The notes: generated by a model not told the origin, from the letters alone. 64,000 nt of DNA from JAAYAE01 sp963678395 (GCA_963678395.1 OY782827.1:1426001-1490000); one strand, 5' to 3'. Numbered from the stretch's first letter, positions 8,543 through 21,549 are shown. Program-made: numbers and translations.

Positions 8543-9345
8543 AAGCCGTTGCTCCATTTAAGTACGCCTATAATTACGATAAGAACAACCATTCCTAAAG
8601 CAGCCAATAAATCACTATGCCTATACACTAGTTCATGCATACTGGTACGTCCTTCACCACCATGGTAACACCTAGACTCCATTGCCACGGCAAGTTCGTC
8701 GGCACGCCTAAAAGCACTAATGAATAGTGGAATTAAAATAGGCAGCATACCCTTAGCACGAGCAATAATATTTCCCCCCTTAAACTCTGCGCCCCTAGCC
8801 ATTTGAGCCTTCATAATACGATCGGTTTCCTCCAATAATGTTGGTATAAACCGTAGTGCTATAGTCATCATCATAGCCAATTCGTGCGCTGGAACACCAA
8901 CTCTTTTAAAAGGTTTAAGTAAATATTCTATTCCATCTGTTAATACTATAGGTGATGTTGTAAACGTCAAAATAGACGAAATCATAAGCAATAAGACTAA
9001 CCGCAATGACATCATAACACCCATGCTTAATCCCTCTTTAGTCACAGAAATAAACTTCCATGACCATATAACTTCTCCTTGTCCAGTCAGCAAATGTATG
9101 CCCATTGTTAAAACAATAATAATCCACAAAGGTTTTATGGACTTTACTACCAATAAAACAGGCAGCCTGGCCAAAAAAATAACGCTCAAAACAAAAGCAA
9201 CCAATACTGTGTATGAAGTTGCCGATACTGCCAAAAAAACAGCTATTATAAAGCTCATAGTTGCTAATATTTTTGTGCGCGGATCCAATTTATGCACAAA
9301 AGAAGTGCCAGGATAATATTGCCCCAAAGTAATATCTGCTAACAT
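8530..9345 (-). CDS. ecfT: ECF transporter transmembrane component EcfT
   Basis: A 271-aa integral membrane protein that opens with MLADITLGQYYPG, typical of EcfT. It has about five hydrophobic helices and a long cytoplasmic coupling region with the two Ala/Glu-Arg motifs, MARGAEF (about 183) and AMESRCY (about 223), that contact the ATPases. ATG 9345 overlaps the ecfA2 stop (TAATG) and has GGGG 8 nt upstream. With EcfA1 and EcfA2 it forms the shared energising module that is used by separate vitamin-binding S components, such as the BioY encoded at 23432-24001. Confidence 0.93.
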   Translation of the reverse strand: MLADITLGQYYPGTSFVHKLDPRTKILATMSFIIAVFLAVSATSYTVLVAFVLSVIFLARLPVLLVVKSIKPLWIIIVLTMGIHLLTGQGEVIWSWKFISVTKEGLSMGVMMSLRLVLLLMISSILTFTTSPIVLTDGIEYLLKPFKRVGVPAHELAMMMTIALRFIPTLLEETDRIMKAQMARGAEFKGGNIIARAKGMLPILIPLFISAFRRADELAVAMESRCYHGGEGRTSMHELVYRHSDLLAALGMVVLIVIIGVLKWSNGLCVI

Positions 9346-10202
9346 TAGGACCACCCCTTTGCTTTTTTTATATATTGCACTAATTGTTCTTTTGTTATTG
9401 CTTGTTCTTCAAGCTTCAATCCTTTTTTACATAGCAAATCGGTAATCTTAATACTTTCAGGAATATCTACTCCCACTTCTTGCAAACTCTCACGTTGTTC
9501 CTTAAAAACATGCGCAGTCTTTCCATCTATAGCTATACTCCCCTTGGACATAACCAAAAGACGGCTTGCATATTGCGCTGCCTCTTCCATGCTATGAGTA
9601 ATTAAAATAACCGCTATATCTCGTTCTTTAAAAACAGTTAAAAGTTGAGCAAATATGGCATCTCTACTAATTGGATCGAGCCCTGCCGAAAGTTCATCCA
9701 TAATTAAATATTCTGGATCCATGGCTACTACGCCAGCAATAGCTACTCTGCGCATTTGCCCACCAGAAAGTTGGAAAGGTGAACGCGTAGCAAACTCTTC
9801 GTAGTCTAAACCTACAAATCCCATAGCCTTGCGCACCTGTTTTTCCACTTCTGCATCACTTTTACCACTATTGCGTGGTCCAAAAGCTATATCTTCATAA
9901 ATAGTTTCAGCAAAAAGTTGATGTTCAGGATATTGAAAAACAATACCGACTTTATGCTTAGCACTCCTTACTTTATCTCCTTTGCCATTCAAATCAACTC
10001 CATCTACACAAACTGTACCAGTACTGGGAGTTAAAAGTCCATTTAAATGCTCTGCCAAGGTTGATTTGCCGCTACCAGTATGGCCAATTATAGCTACAAA
10101 TTCGCCTTTTTCTATTGTAACGGTCACATTACGCAAAGCTTGACGTTCAAAAGGAGTTTTAGCCATGTAGGTATATGAAATATCTCTTACTTCTATTGAC
10201 AT
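9345..10202 (-). CDS. ecfA2: ECF transporter ATPase EcfA2
   Basis: A 285-aa ABC ATPase with Walker A GHTGSGKST (about 40), the Q loop VFQYPEHQLF, the signature LSGGQMRR, Walker B LIMDELSAGLD and the switch His in ITHSMEE. The DEL in Walker B, rather than DEP, is common in EcfA2. It pairs with EcfA1 to power EcfT. The ATG overlaps the end of ecfA1 by 10 bp. Confidence 0.93.
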   Translation of the reverse strand: MSIEVRDISYTYMAKTPFERQALRNVTVTIEKGEFVAIIGHTGSGKSTLAEHLNGLLTPSTGTVCVDGVDLNGKGDKVRSAKHKVGIVFQYPEHQLFAETIYEDIAFGPRNSGKSDAEVEKQVRKAMGFVGLDYEEFATRSPFQLSGGQMRRVAIAGVVAMDPEYLIMDELSAGLDPISRDAIFAQLLTVFKERDIAVILITHSMEEAAQYASRLLVMSKGSIAIDGKTAHVFKEQRESLQEVGVDIPESIKITDLLCKKGLKLEEQAITKEQLVQYIKKAKGWS

Positions 10203-11026
10203 AGTGCTGTAGCCAACTCCTCATCAGTAATAATATTCCTACTAAGTTCATATCCAGATTGCCGCAATGCCTCTGCTACCTCTGCCGGCAGCGGTGCTTC
10301 CAACCCTAATTCATGGATTTTTTTAACCTGACCGAAAACTTCGGCAGGTGTTCCTTCCATGACAATTTTTCCCTTTTCCATGGCAATAATTCGATCTGCC
10401 AAAATTGCCTCTTCCATTTTATGTGTGATGTAGACAATGGTAATATGTTTTTCTTTATTTAATTTCTGAACAGTTTTCACAATATCTTTACGTCCTCGTG
10501 GATCAAGCATAGCTGTTGGTTCATCGAAAACAATGCATTGCGGCAAAAGTGCTAAAACTCCCGCTATAGCAATTCGCTGTTTTTGACCACCGGATAATAA
10601 ATGTGGTGCATGCTTGGCATATTCCGTCATGTTAACACTAGCTAATGCTGCCTCGACGCGTGGACGTATTTCAGCATGTGGCACCCCAATATTTTCAGGT
10701 CCAAATGCTACATCCTCTTCAACAATGGAAGCCACAATTTGATTGTCCGGATTTTGAAAAACCATCCCTATATTCTGCCTAACTTGCCAAATATTTTCAT
10801 CTACTGAAATATCTAGACCGTTTACAAAACACTTACCCTCAGTAGGTTGCAAAAGAGCATTGAAATGCCTGGCTAAAGTGGACTTACCGCTACCATTAGT
10901 ACCGATTATAGCAACAAACTCACCTGGCATAATAGAAAGGTTAATGTCATCCAAAGCTTTTATTTCATTGTTTTGGCCATCTGTATATATATGTGTAAGA
11001 TTTTTTACCTTAATAATTGGTTGCAT
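10193..11026 (-). CDS. ecfA1: ECF transporter ATPase EcfA1
   Basis: A 277-aa ABC ATPase with Walker A GTNGSGKST (about 42), Q loop VFQNPDNQIV, signature LSGGQKQR, Walker B CIVFDEPTAMLD and ITHKMEE. The FQNPDNQ sequence is the standard EcfA1 mark. First gene of the ecfA1-ecfA2-ecfT-truA operon, with GGAGGG 5 nt before the ATG and a consensus promoter at 11055-11083. Confidence 0.94.
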   Translation of the reverse strand: MQPIIKVKNLTHIYTDGQNNEIKALDDINLSIMPGEFVAIIGTNGSGKSTLARHFNALLQPTEGKCFVNGLDISVDENIWQVRQNIGMVFQNPDNQIVASIVEEDVAFGPENIGVPHAEIRPRVEAALASVNMTEYAKHAPHLLSGGQKQRIAIAGVLALLPQCIVFDEPTAMLDPRGRKDIVKTVQKLNKEKHITIVYITHKMEEAILADRIIAMEKGKIVMEGTPAEVFGQVKKIHELGLEAPLPAEVAEALRQSGYELSRNIITDEELATALCQ

Positions 11027-11054
11027 GAAAACCCTCCGTTAAGTTACATTCCTT

Positions 11055-11083
11055 ATTATATAATTACCATCTCTCTCCGTCAA
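11055..11083 (-). promoter_or_regulatory. Sigma-A promoter for ecfA1-ecfA2-ecfT-truA
   Basis: TTGACG (11083-11078), 17-bp spacer, TATAAT (11060-11055), about 28 bp upstream of the ecfA1 ATG. Confidence 0.8.
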
Positions 11084-11122
11084 CCATAATAGCTGTGCAA
11101 AGTTAACGCACTAGTCAAATTT

Positions 11123-11153
11123 ATGACAACAAGGGACAGACCCCTGCTGTCAT
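11123..11153. repeat. REP-like palindrome
   Basis: ATGACAACAAGGG, a 5-nt loop ACAGA, then CCCCTGCTGTCAT: 13-bp arms with two mismatches, both G-U compatible. The GGGACAGACCCC core resembles palindromes scattered through many anaerobic bacterial genomes. It lies between the rrn terminator and the ecf promoter. Confidence 0.5.
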
Positions 11154-11184
11154 AAAAATCCACGTAAGGCAAAAGAAAGCAAAG

Positions 11185-11210
11185 AAAAAAGACATGCACG
11201 AATGCATGTC
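11185..11210 (-). terminator. rrn operon terminator
   Basis: GACATGCA stem (11203-11210 with 11191-11198) with a TTCG tetraloop, followed on the minus strand by six T residues. It lies just past the 5S gene. Confidence 0.9.
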
Positions 11211-11219
11211 TTTTTCTAA

Positions 11220-11333
11220 CCGGCAATTTCCTATCCTCCCAGGGCGCTTCCACCCAAGTACTTTCGGCGTTTAAGGGCTTAACTACTGTGTTCGAGATGG
11301 GAACAGGTGGGACCCCTTAGCTATCACTACCGG
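11220..11333 (-). rRNA. rrf: 5S ribosomal RNA
   Basis: The minus strand carries the 5S hallmarks CCCATCTCGAACACAG and CCGAAAGTACTTGGGTGG, with complementary ends (CCGGTAGTGATAG with GGAAATTGCCGG). Ends are set by pairing and may be off by a few bases. Confidence 0.93.
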
Positions 11334-11490
11334 ATTGTTGAAGGTAAAAACCCTCAAAACTTCAAGAAGAGAACAACTTAAACGAGTTATCTTTTTACTG
11401 ATGTATTTCTTTTTAATGCTTTGTTTCTTAGACCCGCTTCCGAAGAAGCGTTATGGTGTAAGCTACGCGTCTTTCCTAAGAAAGCGCTGC

Positions 11491-14402
<2,912 letters not shown>

Positions 14403-14673
14403 TTTAGTCAGCTCTAAGAACTTGAACGTTCCTAGATATGTTTCTCGTTAACTCTTCGCTAAAATTTGCATTTTAGATTAGAGGTTTGCCAACATTTCAT
14501 CACAAAAGTTGGACTTTTTTGTCTCTTCTTTGAAGTTTTCAAGGTTCATACATAATGATATGGAACAAAAGCCCCATATCTAGGGTAAAAACCCTAAAAA
14601 CTAAATATTAACTAAACGAATGTACGTCGACAATAGAGTCTGTACCATGACCGTAGTCATCGTAAGTTCTCCA

Positions 14674-16236
<1,563 letters not shown>

Positions 16237-16328
16237 GTTTTATTTTGAAGAACCTTGATAAGGCTCTTTTAAAATACTGACTTGCTTTTTTGATTGTTTG
16301 TATTCGTTTACTCGAATTTATTGACTCG

Positions 16329-16354
16329 GTCAAGCCGCCGTTAAGCGGCTCGAC
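16329..16354 (-). other. Stem-loop in the rRNA leader
   Basis: A 10-bp stem (16329-16338 with 16345-16354, one G-U pair) and 6-nt loop in the transcript between the promoters and 16S. A processing or antitermination role is likely, by position only. A CCTTGAAAAC boxA-like motif lies next to it at about 16382-16395. Confidence 0.4.
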
Positions 16355-16423
16355 CCGCACATTCGTTTGTTGTTAATATTCAGTTTTCAAGGTTCTTACT
16401 GTTATCTCAGTGACAACCTCTTA

Positions 16424-16452
16424 ATATTATCATAAGAGTGTAACTTTGTCAA
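16424..16452 (-). promoter_or_regulatory. rrn promoter P2
   Basis: TTGACA (16452-16447), 17-bp spacer, TAATAT (16429-16424). The spacer contains GTTACACT, shared with P1. Confidence 0.85.
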
Positions 16453-16501
16453 CACTTTTTAATTCTTTTTTCTTGCTAAGCGTCTCTGCGACAATTTCAT
16501 A

Positions 16502-16530
16502 AAAATATCATAAAAGTGTAACATTGTCAA
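16502..16530 (-). promoter_or_regulatory. rrn promoter P1
   Basis: TTGACA (16530-16525), 17-bp spacer nearly identical to that of P2, then TATTTT (16507-16502). The two promoters look like a local duplication. The stretch from 16531 to 16793 upstream holds no feature that I can recognise. Confidence 0.8.
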
Positions 16531-16788
16531 CAACTTTCGAAGAAAATCTTCTGGGAAGTTCTGGTGTCTACTGCTTTGCTCTCTTTGAGAGCTTTTATGT
16601 AATACCACAGCCAGAAGGTCTTGGCAAGGCCTTTTTTCGCTTTTTCTGTCGCTGCATCACAGGCTAAGGCTGATTTTGTTTCTTTTGCTCCCTAAATCTC
16701 TGTATTACTAACTATTTAACAATATTTTCGCAATAAATAGACGGCATTTATCATATAGTTCTACTCATTCCGAACTATTGATGTAAAA

Positions 16789-16824
16789 ACAAAAACTCTG
16801 CACCGATTATACTGATGCAGAGTT
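16789..16824 (-). terminator. lysS terminator
   Basis: AACTCTGCA (16824-16816) pairs with TGCAGAGTT (16802-16794) across a 13-nt loop, followed by TTTGTTTTT on the minus strand. Confidence 0.8.
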
Positions 16825-16834
16825 GATATTTTGC

Positions 16835-18349
16835 TTATTTTTGGCGCATATGTGGGAAAAGAAGTACGTCGCGAATAGAATTACTATCTGTCAAGAACAT
16901 AACTAAGCGGTCAATGCCTATGCCTAACCCCCCTGTTGGAGGCAACCCATACTCTAAGGCAGTAACAAAGTCTTCGTCCATCATATTAGCTTCTTCATCG
17001 CCGTTCTCTCTTTCCTCTACTTGCTTTAAGAAACGTTCCTTTTGATCAATGGGATCGTTAAGCTCAGTAAACCCATTACAAAGCTCACGCCCAAAAACAT
17101 ACCCTTCAAAACGGTCTGTAATTTCCGGGTCAGCTTCACTGCTCTTAGCTAAAGGCGAAATCTCCTTAGGATGTCCTGTGATAAAAGTAGGTTGAATAAG
17201 TTTATCTTCTACATGCTCATCAAAACACGCATTGATAATTTTCCCTACACCAAAGTTTTCTTTATATGGTACATTAATACTATCTGCCAGCTTGCGCGCT
17301 TTTGCTAAATCCGTAACCCCAGCAAAATCTACTCCCGTATATTTAGCAACAGCTTCTATCATAGTTAAGCGTTCCCAAGATGGTGTCAAGTCAATTTCAG
17401 TACCTTCATAAGTTATTTTCATAGTTCCCAAGACTTTTTGTGCCGTTTGGGAAACAATGGTCTCGGTAAGCGCCATTAAATCATTAAAATCAGCGTAGGC
17501 TTGATAAATTTCCACCATAGTAAACTCAGGATTATGTTTAATATCAATACCCTCATTGCGGAACACACGTCCCAGCTCATAAACTCTTTCTAATCCACCT
17601 ACAATCAAACGTTTCAAATAAAGTTCTGGAGCTATGCGCAAATAAAGCTCCATATCCAAGGCATTATGATAGGTAATAAAAGGACGAGCCGCAGCTCCAC
17701 CAGCTATACTATGCATAATGGGCGTTTCTACTTCAAGAAAATCCTTATTATCTAAAATCTCGCGTACGCTTCTAATAATCTGGCTACGAAGCATAAATGT
17801 TTTGCGTACCCCAGGATTTACAATTAAATCAACATAACGTTGTCTATAACGCATTTCTACATCTTTCAATCCATGCCATTTTTCCGGCAATGGGCGTAAA
17901 GATTTTGACAAAATATCCAAAGCTGTTGTACGAATAGAAACTTCGCCCATATGTGTGCGAAAAGCTGTTCCTGTTACCCCAACAATATCGCCGATATCCA
18001 TAAATTTGATTAAAGCATAATTCTCTTCACCTAAAACGTCTTTACGAACATATAATTGGATTTTCCCTGTTTTGTCCATTAAATCTAAAAACGCAGCTTT
18101 ACCATGTCCACGTATGGCCATAACACGCCCTGCTAACTTCACTTCTGTTTCACTTTCTGCTAGGGAGTCTAATTGTTCTTCTATTTCGTTGGCATGATGA
18201 GTCCAGACAAATTTATGACCAAATGGTTTGAAACCTGCTTCAAGCATTTTGTGCCTCTTTTCTATACGAATTTGTCGTTGTTCATTTAGTTCGCTTTCTG
18301 TAAGAGGTTCTTTTTCCTCTAATTGCGGATTTTGCTTCTCGTCAGACAT
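16835..18349 (-). CDS. lysS: Lysyl-tRNA synthetase, class II
   Basis: Charges tRNA-Lys with lysine in the cytoplasm. The 504-aa protein has an N-terminal OB-fold anticodon-binding domain (about 60-150, KLAGRVMAIRGHGKAAFLDLMD), then the class II catalytic core: motif 1 around FLEVETPIM, motif 2 VFRNEGIDIKHNPEFTMVEIYQAY and motif 3 GGLGIGIDRLVMFLTD. ATG 18349 is chosen over 18358 because GGAG lies 8 nt upstream. It follows greA with a 5-bp gap and is co-transcribed with it, as in Bacillus. Confidence 0.96.
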   Translation of the reverse strand: MSDEKQNPQLEEKEPLTESELNEQRQIRIEKRHKMLEAGFKPFGHKFVWTHHANEIEEQLDSLAESETEVKLAGRVMAIRGHGKAAFLDLMDKTGKIQLYVRKDVLGEENYALIKFMDIGDIVGVTGTAFRTHMGEVSIRTTALDILSKSLRPLPEKWHGLKDVEMRYRQRYVDLIVNPGVRKTFMLRSQIIRSVREILDNKDFLEVETPIMHSIAGGAAARPFITYHNALDMELYLRIAPELYLKRLIVGGLERVYELGRVFRNEGIDIKHNPEFTMVEIYQAYADFNDLMALTETIVSQTAQKVLGTMKITYEGTEIDLTPSWERLTMIEAVAKYTGVDFAGVTDLAKARKLADSINVPYKENFGVGKIINACFDEHVEDKLIQPTFITGHPKEISPLAKSSEADPEITDRFEGYVFGRELCNGFTELNDPIDQKERFLKQVEERENGDEEANMMDEDFVTALEYGLPPTGGLGIGIDRLVMFLTDSNSIRDVLLFPHMRQK

Positions 18350-18354
18350 TAATT

Positions 18355-18864
18355 TCACTCCTTGGATTTTCTTTTTCTAGTAGAAACAGGTTTATTGATT
18401 TCCAATATTTTATACGTAAGTTCGCCTACAGGAGTAGAAACCTGTACTTTTTTACCAACCTTTTCTCCTAAAATAGCTTTGCCTACAGGAGATTCGTTAG
18501 AAATCCTTGCTTCAAAAGGATCTGCTTCCGTAGTGCCAACAACCGTGTACTCCATTTTTTCCTTGGTCTCCATGTCTTCTACTGTAACTTTACACCCCAA
18601 AGAAACAACGTCTTTGCTGATAGACGAACTTTTAATAACTTGTGCATTACGAATCATCTTTTCCAATTCGATTACACGTCCTTCAACAAAAGCTTGTTCG
18701 TTTTTGGCATCATCATACTCAGAGTTTTCACTAATATCACCATAGGAAATTGCTACCTTCAGACGTTCTGCCACTTCATGACGTTTGACTGCGCGAAGAT
18801 TTTCCAACTCATCTTCTAGTTTTTTTAAACCCTCAACGGTTAATATTGTTTCTTGCTCGCTCAT
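18355..18864 (-). CDS. greA: Transcription elongation factor GreA
   Basis: Rescues backtracked RNA polymerase by stimulating transcript cleavage. The 169-aa protein has the N-terminal coiled coil with the acidic tip YGDISENSEYDDAKNEQ and the C-terminal FKBP-like domain ending in PVGELTYKILEI. A short basic tail, RKRKSKE, is added at the C-terminus. ATG 18864 follows AAAGGAG, and a perfect consensus promoter lies about 45 bp upstream, which rules out the longer reading frame above it. Confidence 0.95.
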   Translation of the reverse strand: MSEQETILTVEGLKKLEDELENLRAVKRHEVAERLKVAISYGDISENSEYDDAKNEQAFVEGRVIELEKMIRNAQVIKSSSISKDVVSLGCKVTVEDMETKEKMEYTVVGTTEADPFEARISNESPVGKAILGEKVGKKVQVSTPVGELTYKILEINKPVSTRKRKSKE

Positions 18865-18906
18865 TATATTTACTCCTTTTAGAAAAAAATCGTCTATATG
18901 ACCTAA

Positions 18907-18935
18907 ATTATAGTTTTTTGTTAGTCCCTTGTCAA
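18907..18935 (-). promoter_or_regulatory. Consensus sigma-A promoter for greA-lysS
   Basis: TTGACA (18935-18930), 17 bp, TATAAT (18912-18907): both hexamers are perfect. Confidence 0.9.
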
Positions 18936-18938
18936 CCT

Positions 18939-20024
18939 TCAGGCATGCCCCATGACAAGTTTTTGTGTCCACACCTGTCTAACAACAGCAATTTCCTCTG
19001 CAGTTACAGGTCTTTCAAAATTACGAAAACCTGCTAATTCAAAATTGTGTTTATCAGCTAACGAGGAAATAGTTTCAATTTGTTCAATAGTAATATTTCT
19101 CCCTAAGGTGAAATTTTCATAGCGCCCTTCTAATGCCAATAGCATTGTCTCTGCCATGCAAGCATACGATGTTCTTAGCGGAAAGCCAAAATTAAACCCA
19201 AAATCAACATCGCCCGGCACCTTAATGACACCACCTTCTATAACTAATACATCTTTCCTGCTAGCGCTAACCGCCTTAGAAACATTTCTGGGACGTGCGA
19301 CATCACAAACAACGGCTCCCGCTTTCAAATCGCCCGGTTCAATCAAACAATCCACAGCGCTAGTTACCGTAATTACAACATCAGCATCCTTTAAGCTGGC
19401 AGTAATATCGGAAGAAACCGAAACTCCACAGCGCACTTGCCTGTCTAATTCCTGTGCTAATTCTTCTAAAGGAGTTTTGTGCCTAGCCACCAAAGTCATA
19501 TGTTTTACTTTTCCTGCCAGTATTTTAGCACAAGCAGCACCAATAGAACCTGTTGCTCCCACAATAGTAACATTAGCCTCTGCAATATCGCGTCCTAAAC
19601 ATTTAATTGCTTCCTCGGTACCTTGCAAGGCAGTGGCAACAGTGTAGCTATTTCCGCTAGTTACAGCAATATCTAAATTTTTAGCAATGGTTATTCCCGT
19701 ATCCCCTACGATTGAAGTAAATGCACCCAGCCCTACTATTTTAGCCCCCAGATCTTGAGCTAATTTACCGGCCTCAATTATCTTGTCCGTAACATACTCT
19801 TCTGGCAGTGTCAACATTTGCTTGGCTGTTAATGGACATGCTATGAACCAACCTTCTGCCGTCGCGTAAGGTGATTTTACTCCTGTAATATGCGAAACTT
19901 TAATCGGTCCCACATGTTTCATAGCCCCTTCAATAAAACTATCCGGCACATATCTTAAAATGGGAAATTTTCTAGCAAAATCATCAACTACTAAGGGATG
20001 CAAAATAAACGCAAACTTTTCCAT
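18939..20024 (-). CDS. Acyl-ACP-reductase-like / shikimate-dehydrogenase-fold oxidoreductase
   Basis: A 361-aa protein, often labelled shikimate dehydrogenase or semialdehyde dehydrogenase, that matches cyanobacterial long-chain acyl-ACP reductase (AAR) along its length. Shared strings include GLGAFTSIVGDTG (AAR: LGGFSSI), TSGNSYTVATAL (AAR: TTGNTHTAYV), the nucleotide-binding GATGSIGAACAKIL (about 156-169), IEGGVI, and SYACMAETMLLALEGRYENFTLG followed by RNITIEQI. The Cys in ACMAE (about residue 289) aligns with the AAR cysteine that carries the acyl group, so reduction of an acyl thioester to aldehyde is a reasonable inference. It is the last gene of a three-gene operon, with TGATG overlap to the gene before. 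Substrate unknown. Confidence 0.75.
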   Translation of the reverse strand: MEKFAFILHPLVVDDFARKFPILRYVPDSFIEGAMKHVGPIKVSHITGVKSPYATAEGWFIACPLTAKQMLTLPEEYVTDKIIEAGKLAQDLGAKIVGLGAFTSIVGDTGITIAKNLDIAVTSGNSYTVATALQGTEEAIKCLGRDIAEANVTIVGATGSIGAACAKILAGKVKHMTLVARHKTPLEELAQELDRQVRCGVSVSSDITASLKDADVVITVTSAVDCLIEPGDLKAGAVVCDVARPRNVSKAVSASRKDVLVIEGGVIKVPGDVDFGFNFGFPLRTSYACMAETMLLALEGRYENFTLGRNITIEQIETISSLADKHNFELAGFRNFERPVTAEEIAVVRQVWTQKLVMGHA

Positions 20025-20938
20025 CAAATAGACTCCTTTGTCTCTAAATAATCAATCTCAGGCTTAACATCATATTGTTGCAACATGGCTTTATATGTAT
20101 CTACATCTAAAGCAGTTTTACTACCCTTCAATGCTACTAAAACTGCTTCCATTACATTTGTACCAAAGCTACGTCCTTGAAAATTTGGTGTAACAGTAAT
20201 AAGGCAAGCAATGCCTGCTTTTGTCAAAAACTTTCTATCTTCAGGTGTAACAGTATTGGTTATTATTATTTTTCCAGGCAACGCAGGCGGCATAAAACGC
20301 CTAATAAAATGAAAGTCACCGGCAATAATATCATTTTGCAAAAAATACTCCGAATGACGCACTACACTTTTAGTTTGACCATCGCCTGTAGGATAGAACC
20401 AATCGATAGGTAATTTAGTAATAATAGGCACAACTAATCTTGATAAAAACTTTAGAGCTTTTAAAGATTTAATTGGATAGTTTATCCCTAACCCATAAAT
20501 CAAATCACCAAAAGTAACTTGAGCTCCCGCTTTAACAAGAGCTTGCCCAAGCGCTAAACGATCAACACCACACATGTGTAAAACGCTTTTTCCTTGGAAA
20601 TCAATAATCCCTTGGGCCACTAATTGCTCTATCAAATACGGTTCCAAAGATCTTTTTAGCCCGCTACCATCTAAAACCGGAGTTTGCCTGACACCAGCAA
20701 TTAGTTTCGCACTATCATTAAAAACATAGGGCTTGTCTCCGGCAAAAATATAAAGATCAGTTCCGCCCAAACCAAAAGCATCAACTTTACCATCGTATTG
20801 CACAAACAGTGCTCTAGCTTTTTCTTTATCACCATCAGTACCTCTACGCTCTATATGGATTAATTGATCGCCAATTTTTACTTCCATAGAGGCATCTCTA
20901 CTGCTGGACCCTAGGCTAATACCTAGTACCTGTTTCAC
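20024..20938 (-). CDS. Uncharacterised protein, quinate-5-dehydrogenase-like
   Basis: A 304-aa soluble protein that databases tend to call quinate 5-dehydrogenase. I see no complete dinucleotide-binding GxGxxG motif, so the name should not be trusted. Visible features are an N-terminal LGISLGSSSRD, GLGGTDLYIF at about 57-66, a segment KSVLHMCGVDRLALGQALVKAGAQVTFGDLIYGLG that looks like an alpha/beta cofactor-type region (about 116-151), and a C-terminal TPNFQGRSFGTNVMEAVLVAL. It begins 2 bp after the regulator gene and overlaps the AAR-like gene, so the three products probably act together. Confidence 0.6.
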   Translation of the reverse strand: MKQVLGISLGSSSRDASMEVKIGDQLIHIERRGTDGDKEKARALFVQYDGKVDAFGLGGTDLYIFAGDKPYVFNDSAKLIAGVRQTPVLDGSGLKRSLEPYLIEQLVAQGIIDFQGKSVLHMCGVDRLALGQALVKAGAQVTFGDLIYGLGINYPIKSLKALKFLSRLVVPIITKLPIDWFYPTGDGQTKSVVRHSEYFLQNDIIAGDFHFIRRFMPPALPGKIIITNTVTPEDRKFLTKAGIACLITVTPNFQGRSFGTNVMEAVLVALKGSKTALDVDTYKAMLQQYDVKPEIDYLETKESI

Positions 20939-20939
20939 G

Positions 20940-21470
20940 TTAGCCCAACCCCTTTATACTTTGCATAACATCTGCAATTATTTTGGGGTCTAGGTATTTA
21001 TCTTCTTCAATAGGTGACTCCCCGATAGAAATTCCTACAACATGCTTATCTAGCAAAGCCTCAGCACTACGAATTCTCATATCAGATGCCGCTACTATAA
21101 CAACATCGTTTTCTCGTAGCTTGGCAACGATAGACATAACATCGTTAAGTAATTGCACACCTGTCCTAGCCTTTACAAAGGCCCAGCGTTTTTGCTCACT
21201 AAAAATTACAGAAAAATCTATACCTTCCTTATTAGCCAAAGTTATAATTTCTTCCGCATTATTAATAGGAAACGCAACTAGGGCTACTTTACCACCTTTG
21301 CGAATTTCTCCCAGACTCTCTAAGCGCGATATAAAGGCTCTATCTGTTGCATAGGCTTTCGCTACTTCTGTTTGTGAAAATCCTTGAACGCGCATATCAA
21401 GCATAGAAACTATCTGTTGCACGATTTTATTTCTATTTATAAGTTTATCGCCAATACGTATAAGCTTCAT
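20940..21470 (-). CDS. HTH transcriptional regulator of the AAR-like operon
   Basis: A 176-aa protein with an N-terminal helix-turn-helix (about 12-55; VQGFSQTEVAKAYATDRAFISRLESLGEIRKGG) and a C-terminal alpha/beta domain that may sense a ligand. First gene of the operon. The second ATG (21470) is preferred because GAGGGG lies 11 nt upstream, whereas the ATG at 21479 is only 2 nt from it. A perfect 13-bp inverted repeat just upstream overlaps the promoter, so autoregulation is likely. Ligand unknown. Confidence 0.65.
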   Translation of the reverse strand: MKLIRIGDKLINRNKIVQQIVSMLDMRVQGFSQTEVAKAYATDRAFISRLESLGEIRKGGKVALVAFPINNAEEIITLANKEGIDFSVIFSEQKRWAFVKARTGVQLLNDVMSIVAKLRENDVVIVAASDMRIRSAEALLDKHVVGISIGESPIEEDKYLDPKIIADVMQSIKGLG

Positions 21471-21491
21471 ACTAAACATTACCCCTCAAAA

Positions 21492-21522
21492 ATATAGTGT
21501 GCACAATATGTGCACACTATAT
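21492..21522. promoter_or_regulatory. 13-bp perfect inverted repeat, probable operator
   Basis: ATATAGTGTGCAC, AATAT spacer, then the exact reverse complement. It begins at the end of the -10 box and covers the expected transcription start, directly in front of the regulator gene. Confidence 0.7.
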
Positions 21523-21549
21523 TTTACCACAAGCTTATTGCTTTCTCAA
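21521..21549 (-). promoter_or_regulatory. Promoter of the regulator / AAR-like operon
   Basis: TTGAGA (21549-21544), 17 bp, TAAAAT (21526-21521) on the minus strand, with the inverted repeat immediately downstream. Confidence 0.7.

Noticed and set aside
16531..16793. Extra gene or RNA upstream of the rrn promoters
   Set aside because: No ribosome site, open frame or strong structure was found apart from the lysS terminator.
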